DNA of 8,049 nt from CAZNRY01 sp964575675 (GCA_964575675.1 CAZNRY010000173.1:1-8049); one strand, 5' to 3'; positions 1-6,455 are shown, counted from the first letter of the stretch. A program made the numbers and translations. Notes: generated by a model from the sequence alone, not told the origin.

Positions 1-2
1 AT

Positions 3-1505
3 TATGTCCCGGCCCCTGGCGACACGATGCTGGTTGAACATTTCGTTTACCCCGAGTTGCGGACCATGGCGGAGATCGACTTCTCGATCACGCCGGAGGC
101 GATCGGAGCATTCGCGGAGAGGTTCGGACCCTATCCGTTCCTGCGGGAGAAGTACGGCCACACCCTGTTCCCCTGGAGTGGAGGGATGGAGCATCAGACG
201 AACACGAGCTACGGGAGCAGCCTGATCACGGGCCTGAACCGCTTCGATTGGCTCACGGTGCACGAGCTCGCCCACCAGTGGTGGGGGGACATGACGAGCC
301 CGGCCGATTGGCGGGATATATGGCTGAATGAGGGGTTCGCCACATACTCCGAGGCGATCTGGTACGAGCACGTCTCCGGCATAGAGCGGTATCACAGCTT
401 CATGACGAACTTCGTCCGGGTCTCCGAACCGAGCGGCCCGCTCTATGACCCGATCGAGCTCTTCGACGGCAACACCGTCTACAACAAGGGCGGATGGGTT
501 GTGCACATGCTCCGCGGGGCGCTCGGCGATTCGATCTTCTTCGCCTCGCTTGCCGAGTATCGCGCGCGGACGGCCTATCGCTCCACGACGACCGCCGAGT
601 TCCAGACGATCGTCGAGGAAGTCTCCGGCCGGTCGATGGATTGGTTCTTCCAGCCCTGGGTCTACGGAATCGACCGGCCGCACTATGCGGTCTCGTTCCT
701 GCCCTACGGCGATCCCGGATTCCCCTCCGTCGCGATCCACATCGACCAGACACAGACGGAACCGGCGTTCTTCGAGATGCCGGTCGAGTTCCAAGTCGAG
801 CTCGAGGGCGGGGGTTCGGTCCGCACCCGGATCTGGAACGACCCCGAGCGCGCCGACATTGAGATCGATCTGCCTGCCATTGCGGTCGGCGTCACGGTCG
901 ACCCGGACGATTGGATTCTCAACACGGCCGAGACAGCCCCCTACGCGATGCACATCACGACGACGGAGTTGCCCGCGGGACACGCCGGCAACCCCTATGA
1001 GGCGACCGTTCACGGGCGCGGAGGAGCGCCGCCCTACGAGTGGGACGCCTACGATCCGCTGCCGATCGGGCTCGAGATCGATGCCGAGACCGGCCGCCTG
1101 ACGGGGACGGCGCCCGACAGCGGTTCCTATGCGATCAGCATCCGACTGCTCGACCAAGGAGGCGGTTCGGATGTTCAGTCGTATCGGTGGCTCGTCGAGG
1201 CGGAGCCGCCAGACACCGGGGGCGTTGTCCCTCCCTCGGGCTTTGGCCTCAAAGTCGGTCCGCAGCCCGCAAGGTCATGGGTCGGCTTCGAGATCACGGG
1301 TCCTGGCGAGGGTCGGTACGTCCTGAAGATCTACGACCTCTCCGGAAGGGAGGTCCGCACCGTCTGGGACGGCGCGCTCCCGTCCCGCACGATCTCGTGG
1401 AACGGCAAGGATGAGTCGGGCAACGGCGTCCCGCCCGGCGTCTACATCGCGCGGCTGACCGCGGGATCGGGCGAGATCACGCGCCGGGTTGTCTGGGTCG
1501 GCTGA
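3..1505 (+). CDS. Secreted M1-family zinc aminopeptidase, C-terminal part with Ig-like and FlgD-like domains (5' partial)
   Basis: The reading frame is open to the left edge (it reads YVPAPGDT before the first ATG at 27), so the gene starts outside the window and that ATG is internal. Numbering from it, the M1 (gluzincin) signature is complete. GGMEH at 52-56 replaces the GAMEN exopeptidase motif and keeps its Glu. HELAHQWWGD at 79-88 gives the two zinc histidines and the catalytic Glu, NEGFA at 101-105 gives the third zinc ligand, and Tyr152 in VYNKGG is the likely transition-state Tyr. Past the catalytic region (to about 215) comes a beta-rich stretch, then a putative-Ig type domain (about 305-392, with the PPYEW...LPIGLEID...TG.LTGTAP pattern). 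Last is a FlgD-like Ig domain (about 405-492, with LKIYDLSGREVRT...W.GKDESGN.VPPGVYIARL). Such C-terminal domains are common on exported proteins of Fibrobacteres and Eisenbacteria-like bacteria, so an extracellular or cell-surface peptidase is inferred. The signal peptide would lie outside the window. It converges with the MFS gene, 32 nt away. Confidence 0.93.
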   Translation, partial: YVPAPGDTMLVEHFVYPELRTMAEIDFSITPEAIGAFAERFGPYPFLREKYGHTLFPWSGGMEHQTNTSYGSSLITGLNRFDWLTVHELAHQWWGDMTSPADWRDIWLNEGFATYSEAIWYEHVSGIERYHSFMTNFVRVSEPSGPLYDPIELFDGNTVYNKGGWVVHMLRGALGDSIFFASLAEYRARTAYRSTTTAEFQTIVEEVSGRSMDWFFQPWVYGIDRPHYAVSFLPYGDPGFPSVAIHIDQTQTEPAFFEMPVEFQVELEGGGSVRTRIWNDPERADIEIDLPAIAVGVTVDPDDWILNTAETAPYAMHITTTELPAGHAGNPYEATVHGRGGAPPYEWDAYDPLPIGLEIDAETGRLTGTAPDSGSYAISIRLLDQGGGSDVQSYRWLVEAEPPDTGGVVPPSGFGLKVGPQPARSWVGFEITGPGEGRYVLKIYDLSGREVRTVWDGALPSRTISWNGKDESGNGVPPGVYIARLTAGSGEITRRVVWVG

Positions 1506-1537
1506 GCGCCTACCCTTCGGAATCGCTCGGCCGGCGG

Positions 1538-2791
1538 TCATCCATCCGTCTGCACCGATGGCGCGACGGGTCTCTCGGCTCCGATGCGCACTTTCCGGAA
1601 GAAGACCCAGAATAGCGTCGCGGACACGAGGTAGAGCCCCATCGTTGCCGCCATGTTCGGCGTGAAGCCGCGCTGTTCGATCAGCCAACCGCCGATCAGA
1701 GCGGTGATCATCCAGGATAGGTTCCACGAGAGCATCCGCATGCTGTTCGTCGCCGCCTGTTGATCGGGCGGGACGATCTCCATCGCGAACGCGGACGAAA
1801 TCGGTTGGTTCATGTTCATCAAGGCGCCGCGGAACCAGAACGCGGCCACCGCAACCCACAACCGATCCGCGATCGCGAGAAGGAAGAAGAAGGGGATCGA
1901 CAGCAACTCGGTCGCGATGATCGCCCGGACGTGGCCCATGCGGCGCGCGAGAAGAGGTCCAACGAGGAAACCGGCCATGGTGATGATCTGGGCGACGGCG
2001 AAGAACCCTCCGATCTGCTGGGGATCTTGTCCAAAGCGATTCCGGAAGTAGAGATTGAGGAAAGGAATCGTGAGGCCCGCCCCACATCCGACGAGAAACG
2101 AGGGGAGGCAGATCTTTCCAAGCAGCCGATGGTCGCGCGCCATGATGTACTCGCGGAGGCTGCGCTTCTCGCTCGCGGCCGGGGCGCTTCGGATCCGGCC
2201 GAAGGGAACGACCGCCAAGAACGAGAGGCCCGCGACGCCGAGGAGCGCGTAGCGAAGTCCGAGCAGATCGGAGCTCAAGTGGGCTCCGATTCTCCGGGCG
2301 GCCAACCCCGCGCCGAATGCGGCGATCACCGTGGCGAGCGTCTCGACCGCCGAGGCGATGCCAAACAGCTCCGTCCGCTGTTCGGGAGTACTGTTGCGCA
2401 CGAAAAACGGCGCGGCGGCCACCCAGTGGATCGTGAAGAGCATCCCCGTAGCGAGCGCCGTGAAGAACAGAAATCCTGGCTGCGGAAAGAGGATCTGCAG
2501 CGTGAAGGCGACCGCGAAACCCGCCGCGGCGAGTAGGAAGACCGATTGCGCGGCGAACCGGTCGATCCAGAGCGCGGCGGGGATCGAGATCAGCACGGTC
2601 CCCAAACTGCCCGCAGAAAGGACCCTGCCGATCGCGGCCTCACCGAGACCGGCCGTGCGGAAGTATAGGTTCATGTGGACCCACAGGCAGCCGTGCCCGA
2701 GGCCCATCATCAGGGTCCCGATGAGGTAGTTGCGGGCGTTTCCGTTGAACGAACGAACCGTATGCCAGAGGTGCGTGATTGGGTCTCTCAA
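1538..2791 (-). CDS. MFS-family membrane transporter, substrate unknown
   Basis: This 417-residue protein has about 12 hydrophobic segments in two halves (roughly 22-198 and 228-400). The halves are joined by a charged central loop near 199-225 (SAPAASEKRSLREYIMARDHR). WIDRFA at 75-80 and LARRMGH at 281-287 sit in the positions of the two cytoplasmic MFS signature loops after helices 2 and 8. Length and layout fit the major facilitator superfamily, but nothing identifies the substrate. The chosen start is TTG at 2791, because no ATG or GTG lies in frame before Met28, which is already inside helix 1. No good ribosome binding site precedes it. The stop of the fumarase beta gene lies 11 nt upstream, so translational coupling is likely. 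Location in a fumarase operon could hint at an organic-acid substrate, but that is speculation. The gene ends facing the M1 peptidase gene. Confidence 0.88.
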   Translation of the reverse strand: MRDPITHLWHTVRSFNGNARNYLIGTLMMGLGHGCLWVHMNLYFRTAGLGEAAIGRVLSAGSLGTVLISIPAALWIDRFAAQSVFLLAAAGFAVAFTLQILFPQPGFLFFTALATGMLFTIHWVAAAPFFVRNSTPEQRTELFGIASAVETLATVIAAFGAGLAARRIGAHLSSDLLGLRYALLGVAGLSFLAVVPFGRIRSAPAASEKRSLREYIMARDHRLLGKICLPSFLVGCGAGLTIPFLNLYFRNRFGQDPQQIGGFFAVAQIITMAGFLVGPLLARRMGHVRAIIATELLSIPFFFLLAIADRLWVAVAAFWFRGALMNMNQPISSAFAMEIVPPDQQAATNSMRMLSWNLSWMITALIGGWLIEQRGFTPNMAATMGLYLVSATLFWVFFRKVRIGAERPVAPSVQTDG

Positions 2792-2802
2792 TTGGCCCGC
2801 GG

Positions 2803-3390
2803 CTACCCCTTGGCTCGATCGATCTCCGCGAAGATCTCCTTCAACTTCTCGGTGGAGGCCGACAGGATGTCCTTGTGGAGGCTGTTGCCGTGCGCATCCA
2901 TCGTGACCACCACGGGAAAGTCCTCGACCTCGAACTCCCAGATCGCCTCGGGACTCCCGAACTTGTCCATCAGGTGGACCCCGTGCACCTTCCTCACGGT
3001 CTCGGCGAGGACCTGCGCGGCTCCGCCGATCGCGTGAAGATAGGCGCAGCCGTGTTCCTGGCAGGCGGCGAGAGTCTTCGCCCCCATCCCGCCCTTGCCG
3101 ATCACGCCGCGGATGCCGAACTTCCCGATCAAATCGCCCTGGTAGGGTTCCTCGCGGATTGAGGTCGTCGGGCCGGCGGCCTTCACGACCCAGTCCTTGC
3201 CCTCCTTCACGACGACCGGACCGCAGTGATAGATGATCGAGTTCGCCAGATCGACGGGCGAGGGGTTGCCGTCGTGCAAGTACTTGTGGACCGCATCGCG
3301 GCCCGTGTAGATCATCCCGCGGATCTCTACGATGTCTCCGACCTTCAACGCCCGGATCTTGGCCTCCGAAAACGGTGCTTCGAGTCTCAT
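2803..3390 (-). CDS. Class I fumarate hydratase, beta subunit (fumarase C-terminal domain)
   Basis: This 195-residue protein matches the C-terminal domain of iron-sulphur fumarases. With the alpha subunit it hydrates fumarate to L-malate in the cytoplasmic citric acid cycle. Visible motifs are YTGRDAVHK at 28-36 (compare VGRDIAHAK in E. coli FumA), GPTTSIRE at 73-80 and IGKGGMG at 97-103. Also conserved are IGGAAQVLAE (121-130) and EAIWEFEVEDFPV (148-160). Thr75, Arg79 and Lys99 keep the spacing of the active-site Thr, Arg and Lys of Leishmania class I fumarase (467, 471, 491). The ATG is preceded by AGAGGAG at 3398-3404 with 7 nt spacing, and the alpha subunit ends 28 nt upstream. Tartrate dehydratase beta subunits are close relatives, but the citric acid cycle enzyme is more likely without other tartrate genes. 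The TAG stop lies 11 nt before the MFS start. Confidence 0.93.
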   Translation of the reverse strand: MRLEAPFSEAKIRALKVGDIVEIRGMIYTGRDAVHKYLHDGNPSPVDLANSIIYHCGPVVVKEGKDWVVKAAGPTTSIREEPYQGDLIGKFGIRGVIGKGGMGAKTLAACQEHGCAYLHAIGGAAQVLAETVRKVHGVHLMDKFGSPEAIWEFEVEDFPVVVTMDAHGNSLHKDILSASTEKLKEIFAEIDRAKG

Positions 3391-3418
3391 CGCCCTTCTC
3401 CTCTAGGTGAGCCGTCCA

Positions 3419-4303
3419 TCAGTAAAGCCACTCGCGGATCCGGCCGCGGGAATCGAGGACGAACCCCTGACGCCGGTAGGCCCAACACATGTAGGAAATG
3501 CTGACAAAATAGGAAGCCGGAAGACGATTCAGGACGCCGATCTTGCACCCGAGCAGGGTCGTGTTGCCGCCGAACCCCATCGGGCCGATGCCGAGGGCAT
3601 TGGAGCGCTCGAGCACGTTCTTCTCCATGCGCGCGAGGACCCGATTCTCGTTCTTGTCGTCGAGCTTCCGCAGGAACTGCTCCTTGGAATGGAGGTAACC
3701 GGTCGAGCGATCTCCACCTATCGTGACCCCCAGGATCCCGGGACCGCATCCCTTGCCCTGGGCCTGGTTCACCGCGTCGAGAATGCACTTCTCCACACCC
3801 ACGGTGTCACGGCCCGCCCCGAGACGGGAGTCCGGCAGGGAATACTGCGCGCCCATGTTTTCGCAGCCGCCCCCTTTCAGAATCAACCGGATATCGATCC
3901 GCGCGCCCTTTCCCTGCTCGATGTGGAAGGTAGGGCTGCCCGGCCCCAGATTCGTTCCCGAGTTCTTGCCGGTGATCGAGTCGACGGAGTTCTGCCGCAG
4001 GTAGCCGACCTTCGTCGCCTCGGACACGGCGGCTTCGGCGGTAGTCTTGAACGCCGCGGAATCGAAACCCTTCGGGGCGGTGACGAAGAAGAGGATCGAT
4101 CCGGTGTCCTGGCAGATCGGTTGGCTCTTCGCCTCGGCCATGCCGCAGTTCTTCCGGATCACCTCCATCGCGTAGCGCCCGGTCGTGCCTTTCTCCTCTT
4201 TGCGGAGGGCCCGCTCGAGCGCTGTCGAGACATCGTCCGGTATCTCGGCGGAGGTCTTCCGAACCAATTCCAGCAGCGATTGCTGGAGGGTGCGTCGATC
4301 CAT
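3419..4303 (-). CDS. Class I [4Fe-4S] fumarate hydratase, alpha subunit (fumarase N-terminal domain)
   Basis: This 294-residue protein is the iron-sulphur subunit of a two-subunit class I fumarase; E. coli FumA has both parts in one chain of about 548 residues. The cluster cysteines are clear: Cys64 in PICQDTG, Cys186 in GKGCGPG and Cys273 in YMCWAYRR. Their spacing (122 and 87) is close to E. coli FumA Cys105, Cys224 and Cys318 (119 and 94). GTNLGPGSP (116-124), KGGGCENMG (143-151) and GIGPMGFGG (238-246) are further family motifs. Residues NRLPAS (259-264) replace the RHGAS stretch of E. coli FumA, so the His proposed to bind substrate there is absent. I take this as a subfamily feature, not damage. 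The start was set at ATG 4303, because GGGAGG (4310-4315) lies 6 nt upstream and family similarity begins here. The frame stays open to 4432, but that part looks non-coding. The 160 nt up to trpS hold a weak GCCGG/CCGGC hairpin (4391-4407) and no convincing promoter. Confidence 0.93.
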   Translation of the reverse strand: MDRRTLQQSLLELVRKTSAEIPDDVSTALERALRKEEKGTTGRYAMEVIRKNCGMAEAKSQPICQDTGSILFFVTAPKGFDSAAFKTTAEAAVSEATKVGYLRQNSVDSITGKNSGTNLGPGSPTFHIEQGKGARIDIRLILKGGGCENMGAQYSLPDSRLGAGRDTVGVEKCILDAVNQAQGKGCGPGILGVTIGGDRSTGYLHSKEQFLRKLDDKNENRVLARMEKNVLERSNALGIGPMGFGGNTTLLGCKIGVLNRLPASYFVSISYMCWAYRRQGFVLDSRGRIREWLY

Positions 4304-4309
4304 TTCATG

Positions 4310-4315
4310 CCTCCC
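4310..4315 (-). promoter_or_regulatory. Ribosome binding site of the fumarase alpha gene
   Basis: GGGAGG on the minus strand lies 6 nt before the ATG at 4303. It decides this start against the longer open frame reaching 4432, which has no comparable site near its first ATG. Confidence 0.65.
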
Positions 4316-4463
4316 GGGATCGCGTTTGTTAGAAGCCTTTGGGGACGCCATAGCTTCCCGCGATCGCAGGATCAGGTCAAGCGGACCCGAGCCGGAAGGG
4401 AACCGGCAGCGCGGATCGAGCCGCCGCGCCATGAACGGGGCCTACCGCCCGTCCGCCGGTCAA

Positions 4464-5459
4464 TTACCGCGCCGCGCGCGCTCCAACGGCCGCCCGGACC
4501 TCGACCATCGTGCGCTCGCCGATTTCGCGGCACTCCTGAGCCCCTCGGGCGATCGCTTCCTCGACGGGTTTGGGGTCCAGGCGCAGCTCGGAAGCCTTCT
4601 GCTGGATCGGTTCCAGGGTCGCCATCATGTTCCGATGGAGGATCTTCTTGCAGTCGATGCACCCGATCCCGGCGGTGCGGCAACCCTGCGCCACCTCCTG
4701 CAGATCGCTCTCGGCCGAGAAATTCTTATGCAGGGTATAGATGTTGCATATCTCGGGAGTTCCCGGATCGGTCCGGCGGATCCGCGCGGGATCGGTGACG
4801 GCCGGCGCGATCTTCGTCCAGACGGCTTTCGAGTCCTCCAGGAGACCGATGTAATTGTTGAGGGACTTGCTCATCTTCGACTTGCCGTCGAGGCCGAGGA
4901 TCCGCGCGCCTTCCTTCGGAACAAGCTGCGCCGGTTCGGGGAAGATCTCGCCGAAGCGGGCGTTGAACTTCCGTGCGATCTCGCGCGAGAGCTCGATGTG
5001 TTGAATCTGGTCCTCGCCGACGGGAACCGCCACCGCTTTGTAGAGGAGGATGTCCGCGGCCTGAAGAACCGGATAGGTGAACAAGCCCACATTGATATAC
5101 GACTCCGCTTCGGCCCGTAGTGACTTCTCCTTGAACTGTGTCATCCGGGAGAGATCGCCCATCGGCGTGACGGTGTTGAGGACCCAGGCCAGCTCCGTGT
5201 GCTGCGGGACGTGCGATTGAACGAAAATCCGGCAGCGCGCGGGGTCGAGGCCGGCTGCGATGTTCGTCAGGGCGGCGTCGAAGGTGCGCGCTGCGAGCAC
5301 CTCGCGATCGTACGGCTGGGTGAGCGCGTGATAGTCGACGATCCCGAAGATGCCGTCATAGGTGTCGAGCAGTCGGATCCAGTTGCGGATCGCCCCACAG
5401 TAGTTTCCGACATGGATATCCCCGCTCGGCTGAATTCCGCTGAATAGAAACGGCTTCAC
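4464..5459 (-). CDS. trpS: Tryptophanyl-tRNA synthetase with a C-terminal [4Fe-4S]-type cysteine motif
   Basis: This 331-residue class I aminoacyl-tRNA synthetase charges tRNA-Trp with tryptophan at the expense of ATP in the cytoplasm. The Rossmann-fold signatures are SGDIHVGNY at 12-20 (the HIGH motif), GEDQ at 148-151 and KMSKS at 195-199. Length fits bacterial TrpRS. Four cysteines in the C-terminal part, Cys238, Cys260, Cys267 and Cys270, form C-x21-C-x6-C-x2-C. This is nearly identical to the C-x22-C-x6-C-x2-C motif that holds a [4Fe-4S] cluster in Thermotoga maritima TrpRS, where it lies near the anticodon-binding region. Most bacterial TrpRS lack it. I chose GTG 5459 because AGGAGG lies 8 nt upstream and family similarity starts at KPFLFSGIQPSG. 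A GTG at 5489 would add ten residues and place that site inside the gene. A promoter at 5512-5541 precedes it. Confidence 0.97.
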   Translation of the reverse strand: MKPFLFSGIQPSGDIHVGNYCGAIRNWIRLLDTYDGIFGIVDYHALTQPYDREVLAARTFDAALTNIAAGLDPARCRIFVQSHVPQHTELAWVLNTVTPMGDLSRMTQFKEKSLRAEAESYINVGLFTYPVLQAADILLYKAVAVPVGEDQIQHIELSREIARKFNARFGEIFPEPAQLVPKEGARILGLDGKSKMSKSLNNYIGLLEDSKAVWTKIAPAVTDPARIRRTDPGTPEICNIYTLHKNFSAESDLQEVAQGCRTAGIGCIDCKKILHRNMMATLEPIQQKASELRLDPKPVEEAIARGAQECREIGERTMVEVRAAVGARAAR

Positions 5460-5467
5460 GCGTTCGA

Positions 5468-5473
5468 CCTCCT
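5468..5473 (-). promoter_or_regulatory. Ribosome binding site of trpS
   Basis: A perfect AGGAGG on the minus strand lies 8 nt before the GTG at 5459. It fixes that GTG as the start and rules against the GTG at 5489. Confidence 0.8.
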
Positions 5474-5511
5474 GTAATCTCCTGCGCACGGATAAGATGC
5501 GGATGAGTTGG

Positions 5512-5541
5512 AGTTTAGGAATGTAGCAGCGGAGGTGTCAA
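5512..5541 (-). promoter_or_regulatory. Sigma-70-type promoter of trpS
   Basis: On the minus strand a consensus -35 box TTGACA (5536-5541) is followed after 18 nt by TAAACT (5512-5517, 4 of 6 consensus bases). Transcription would start near 5505, leaving a leader of about 46 nt before trpS. No other box pair this good is visible in the 261-nt gap. Confidence 0.6.
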
Positions 5542-5585
5542 AGGGAATCGTCCGGCTGGAATCGATCGACCCTCGAGTGAAAGTA

Positions 5586-5628
5586 GCCCGGGACCGTCGG
5601 AGGAGAAGACCTCGCGATGGTCCCGGGC
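5586..5628 (-). terminator. Strong hairpin downstream of the AT-hook gene, probable terminator
   Basis: A perfect 10-bp stem, GCCCGGGACC (5586-5595) with GGTCCCGGGC (5619-5628), closes a 23-nt loop that can form an inner GAGG/CCTC stem (5600-5603 with 5610-5613). It lies 92 nt past the stop at 5721 and before the trpS promoter, where a terminator is expected. The minus-strand sequence after it (TACTTTCAC) has only a short T run, so it may act weakly or protect the 3' end instead. Confidence 0.5.
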
Positions 5629-5720
5629 ATACCGCATCGCCTTCGTCCGCGCGCGGCGGAAGGGCCGCGGCAAGTTGTCGGGAGCAGCCCATGCGCAGAC
5701 TGCTCGGCGGTCTGGCGTTG

Positions 5721-6185
5721 CTAGGAAACCGCCTTGTCGATCATCTTCGAGAGCTTGTCGAATTGCGCGAGCGTCAGCTTCGGGTAGAAGCGAAGGACCA
5801 TCTCGCGGAAGGCGTTTTGGAACGCACCCCTCGGCGCAATCGCCCTGACGATTCGGGCGGCGACGCGTCCGCGCGGACGGCCCCGGAGAACCTTCATGGC
5901 GATCGGACCGGCCACCCGGCGAGGGCGCCCTCTCTTCGCCGGCTTCGCGGCCATCGCAACCATCGGGGCGGCAACGGCTGGCCTTCTCCCGCGCGGCCGG
6001 CTGATGTTGGCCTTGCGCGCTTTTGCGTTGACGGTTGGCAATGAGACCTTGTGTTTCCCCGCGATCAATCGATAGCTGAGCTTGCCGGCCTTCAGGTCGG
6101 CGATGATTGCGGCTTCCCGCGCCTTCTGCGCACTCTTGTCGAGACGCTTGCGGCGAGGGGCACGAACCCGCTTCTTTGCTGGCAT
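5721..6185 (-). CDS. Small, highly basic DNA-binding protein with HTH-like and AT-hook motifs
   Basis: I do not recognise this 154-residue protein as a named family. It has about 43 Lys/Arg against 6 Asp/Glu, so it is very basic and almost certainly binds nucleic acid. Residues 27-60 resemble a resolvase or homeodomain-like helix-turn-helix (IADLKAGKLSYRLIAGKHKVS, then TVNAKARKANI). A linker rich in Ala, Pro, Arg and Lys follows, with two good AT-hook cores, KRGRPRR (84-90) and RGRPRGR (101-107), and a weaker RPRGRRP (63-69). The C-terminus (121-154, FQNAFREMVLRFYPKLTLAQF...) looks like two amphipathic helices and may mediate dimerisation. ATG 6185 was chosen because AGAGGAG (6194-6200) lies 8 nt upstream. 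The frame stays open to 6425, but that would include the predicted promoter. A nucleoid-associated or transcription-regulating role is inferred. It is divergent from the topoisomerase VI B gene and may regulate itself or that gene. Confidence 0.8.
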   Translation of the reverse strand: MPAKKRVRAPRRKRLDKSAQKAREAAIIADLKAGKLSYRLIAGKHKVSLPTVNAKARKANISRPRGRRPAVAAPMVAMAAKPAKRGRPRRVAGPIAMKVLRGRPRGRVAARIVRAIAPRGAFQNAFREMVLRFYPKLTLAQFDKLSKMIDKAVS

Positions 6186-6193
6186 TGTCCTCG

Positions 6194-6200
6194 CTCCTCT
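6194..6200 (-). promoter_or_regulatory. Ribosome binding site of the AT-hook gene
   Basis: AGAGGAG on the minus strand lies 8 nt before the ATG at 6185 and selects this start over upstream ATG codons in the same open frame. Confidence 0.65.
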
Positions 6201-6304
6201 TTTCCGCGGGTGATCCGTTCCCGCGTTTTCCACTGCGAGGCAATCCGCTTCCGATCCGGAACGAATCGACCCGCGCACTGATCGGCGCGCAGTTTGCGCG
6301 CGTC

Positions 6305-6326
6305 GATGCGTCATACAAGACGCATC
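6305..6326. repeat. Perfect 8-bp inverted repeat at the predicted transcription start of the AT-hook gene
   Basis: GATGCGTC (6305-6312) and GACGCATC (6319-6326) are exact reverse complements separated by 6 nt. The outer end coincides with the start predicted from the promoter at 6333-6361. As DNA it could be an operator for a dimeric regulator; as RNA it would be a 5'-terminal hairpin. Confidence 0.6.
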
Positions 6327-6332
6327 CAACGG

Positions 6333-6361
6333 AGTATTGAAGCATCTCCTGCGGGTGTCAA
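6333..6361 (-). promoter_or_regulatory. Sigma-70-type promoter of the AT-hook gene
   Basis: On the minus strand TTGACA (6356-6361, full consensus) is followed after exactly 17 nt by AATACT (6333-6338, 4 of 6 consensus bases). The predicted start is near 6326. The 9 nt around the -35 box (TTTGACACC) are identical to those of the trpS promoter. Confidence 0.6.
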
Positions 6362-6455
6362 ATGGAAAGTACGGTTTTGCCGGTCCGTTGATGCTGATTC
6401 GCCCGGCGAAAGGCCGGAAGATCACCTACAACTGTTTAGCCACAGGGGGCGTACA

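Larger units (their letters stand above)
6186..6326 (-). other. Structured 5' leader of the AT-hook gene
   Basis: If transcription starts near 6326 as the promoter predicts, the gene has a leader of about 141 nt. It contains an 8-bp stem at its very 5' end (6305-6326), a GCGCGC/GCGCGC stem with a 5-nt loop (6285-6301) and a small TTCCG/CGGAA stem (6249-6261). This matches no riboswitch class I recognise. It could be a protein-binding or RNA-stabilising leader; its function is unknown. Confidence 0.4.

Noticed and set aside
27..1505. ATG at 27 as the true start of the M1 peptidase
   Set aside because: The frame is open to the left edge and family similarity continues through the Met, while the N-terminal M1 domain is missing. 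The gene is truncated by the window.
1506..1537. Terminator between the converging M1 peptidase and MFS genes
   Set aside because: The 32-nt gap holds no convincing stem followed by a T run on either strand.
1760..2536. Plus-strand open frame opposite the MFS transporter
   Set aside because: Its sequence is rich in Arg, Glu and Asp, as expected for the reverse strand of a membrane protein gene. No recognisable domain.
4353..4380. Possible promoter for the fumarase genes (TTGACC at 4375-4380, TATGGC at 4347-4352)
   Set aside because: The spacing is 22 nt, too long for a sigma-70 promoter, and nothing acceptable lies at 16-18 nt.
4304..4432. N-terminal extension of fumarase alpha to ATG 4432
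   Set aside because: The added 43 residues resemble no fumarase, and GGGAGG with 6 nt spacing supports the ATG at 4303.
3407..4798. Long plus-strand open frame of 463 codons opposite the fumarase alpha and trpS genes
   Set aside because: It is antisense to two well-identified genes, its protein resembles no family, and high GC content makes long shadow frames common.
4185..5120. Plus-strand open frame of 311 codons opposite trpS and fumarase alpha
   Set aside because: Antisense shadow of trpS, with no family motifs.
5508..6044. Plus-strand open frame of 178 codons opposite the AT-hook gene
   Set aside because: It overlaps the better supported minus-strand gene and the terminator hairpin, and has no ribosome binding site or domain.
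6186..6425. N-terminal extension of the AT-hook protein to 234 residues starting at 6425
   Set aside because: The added part would span the predicted promoter (6333-6361) and leader. The ATG at 6185 has a good ribosome binding site.
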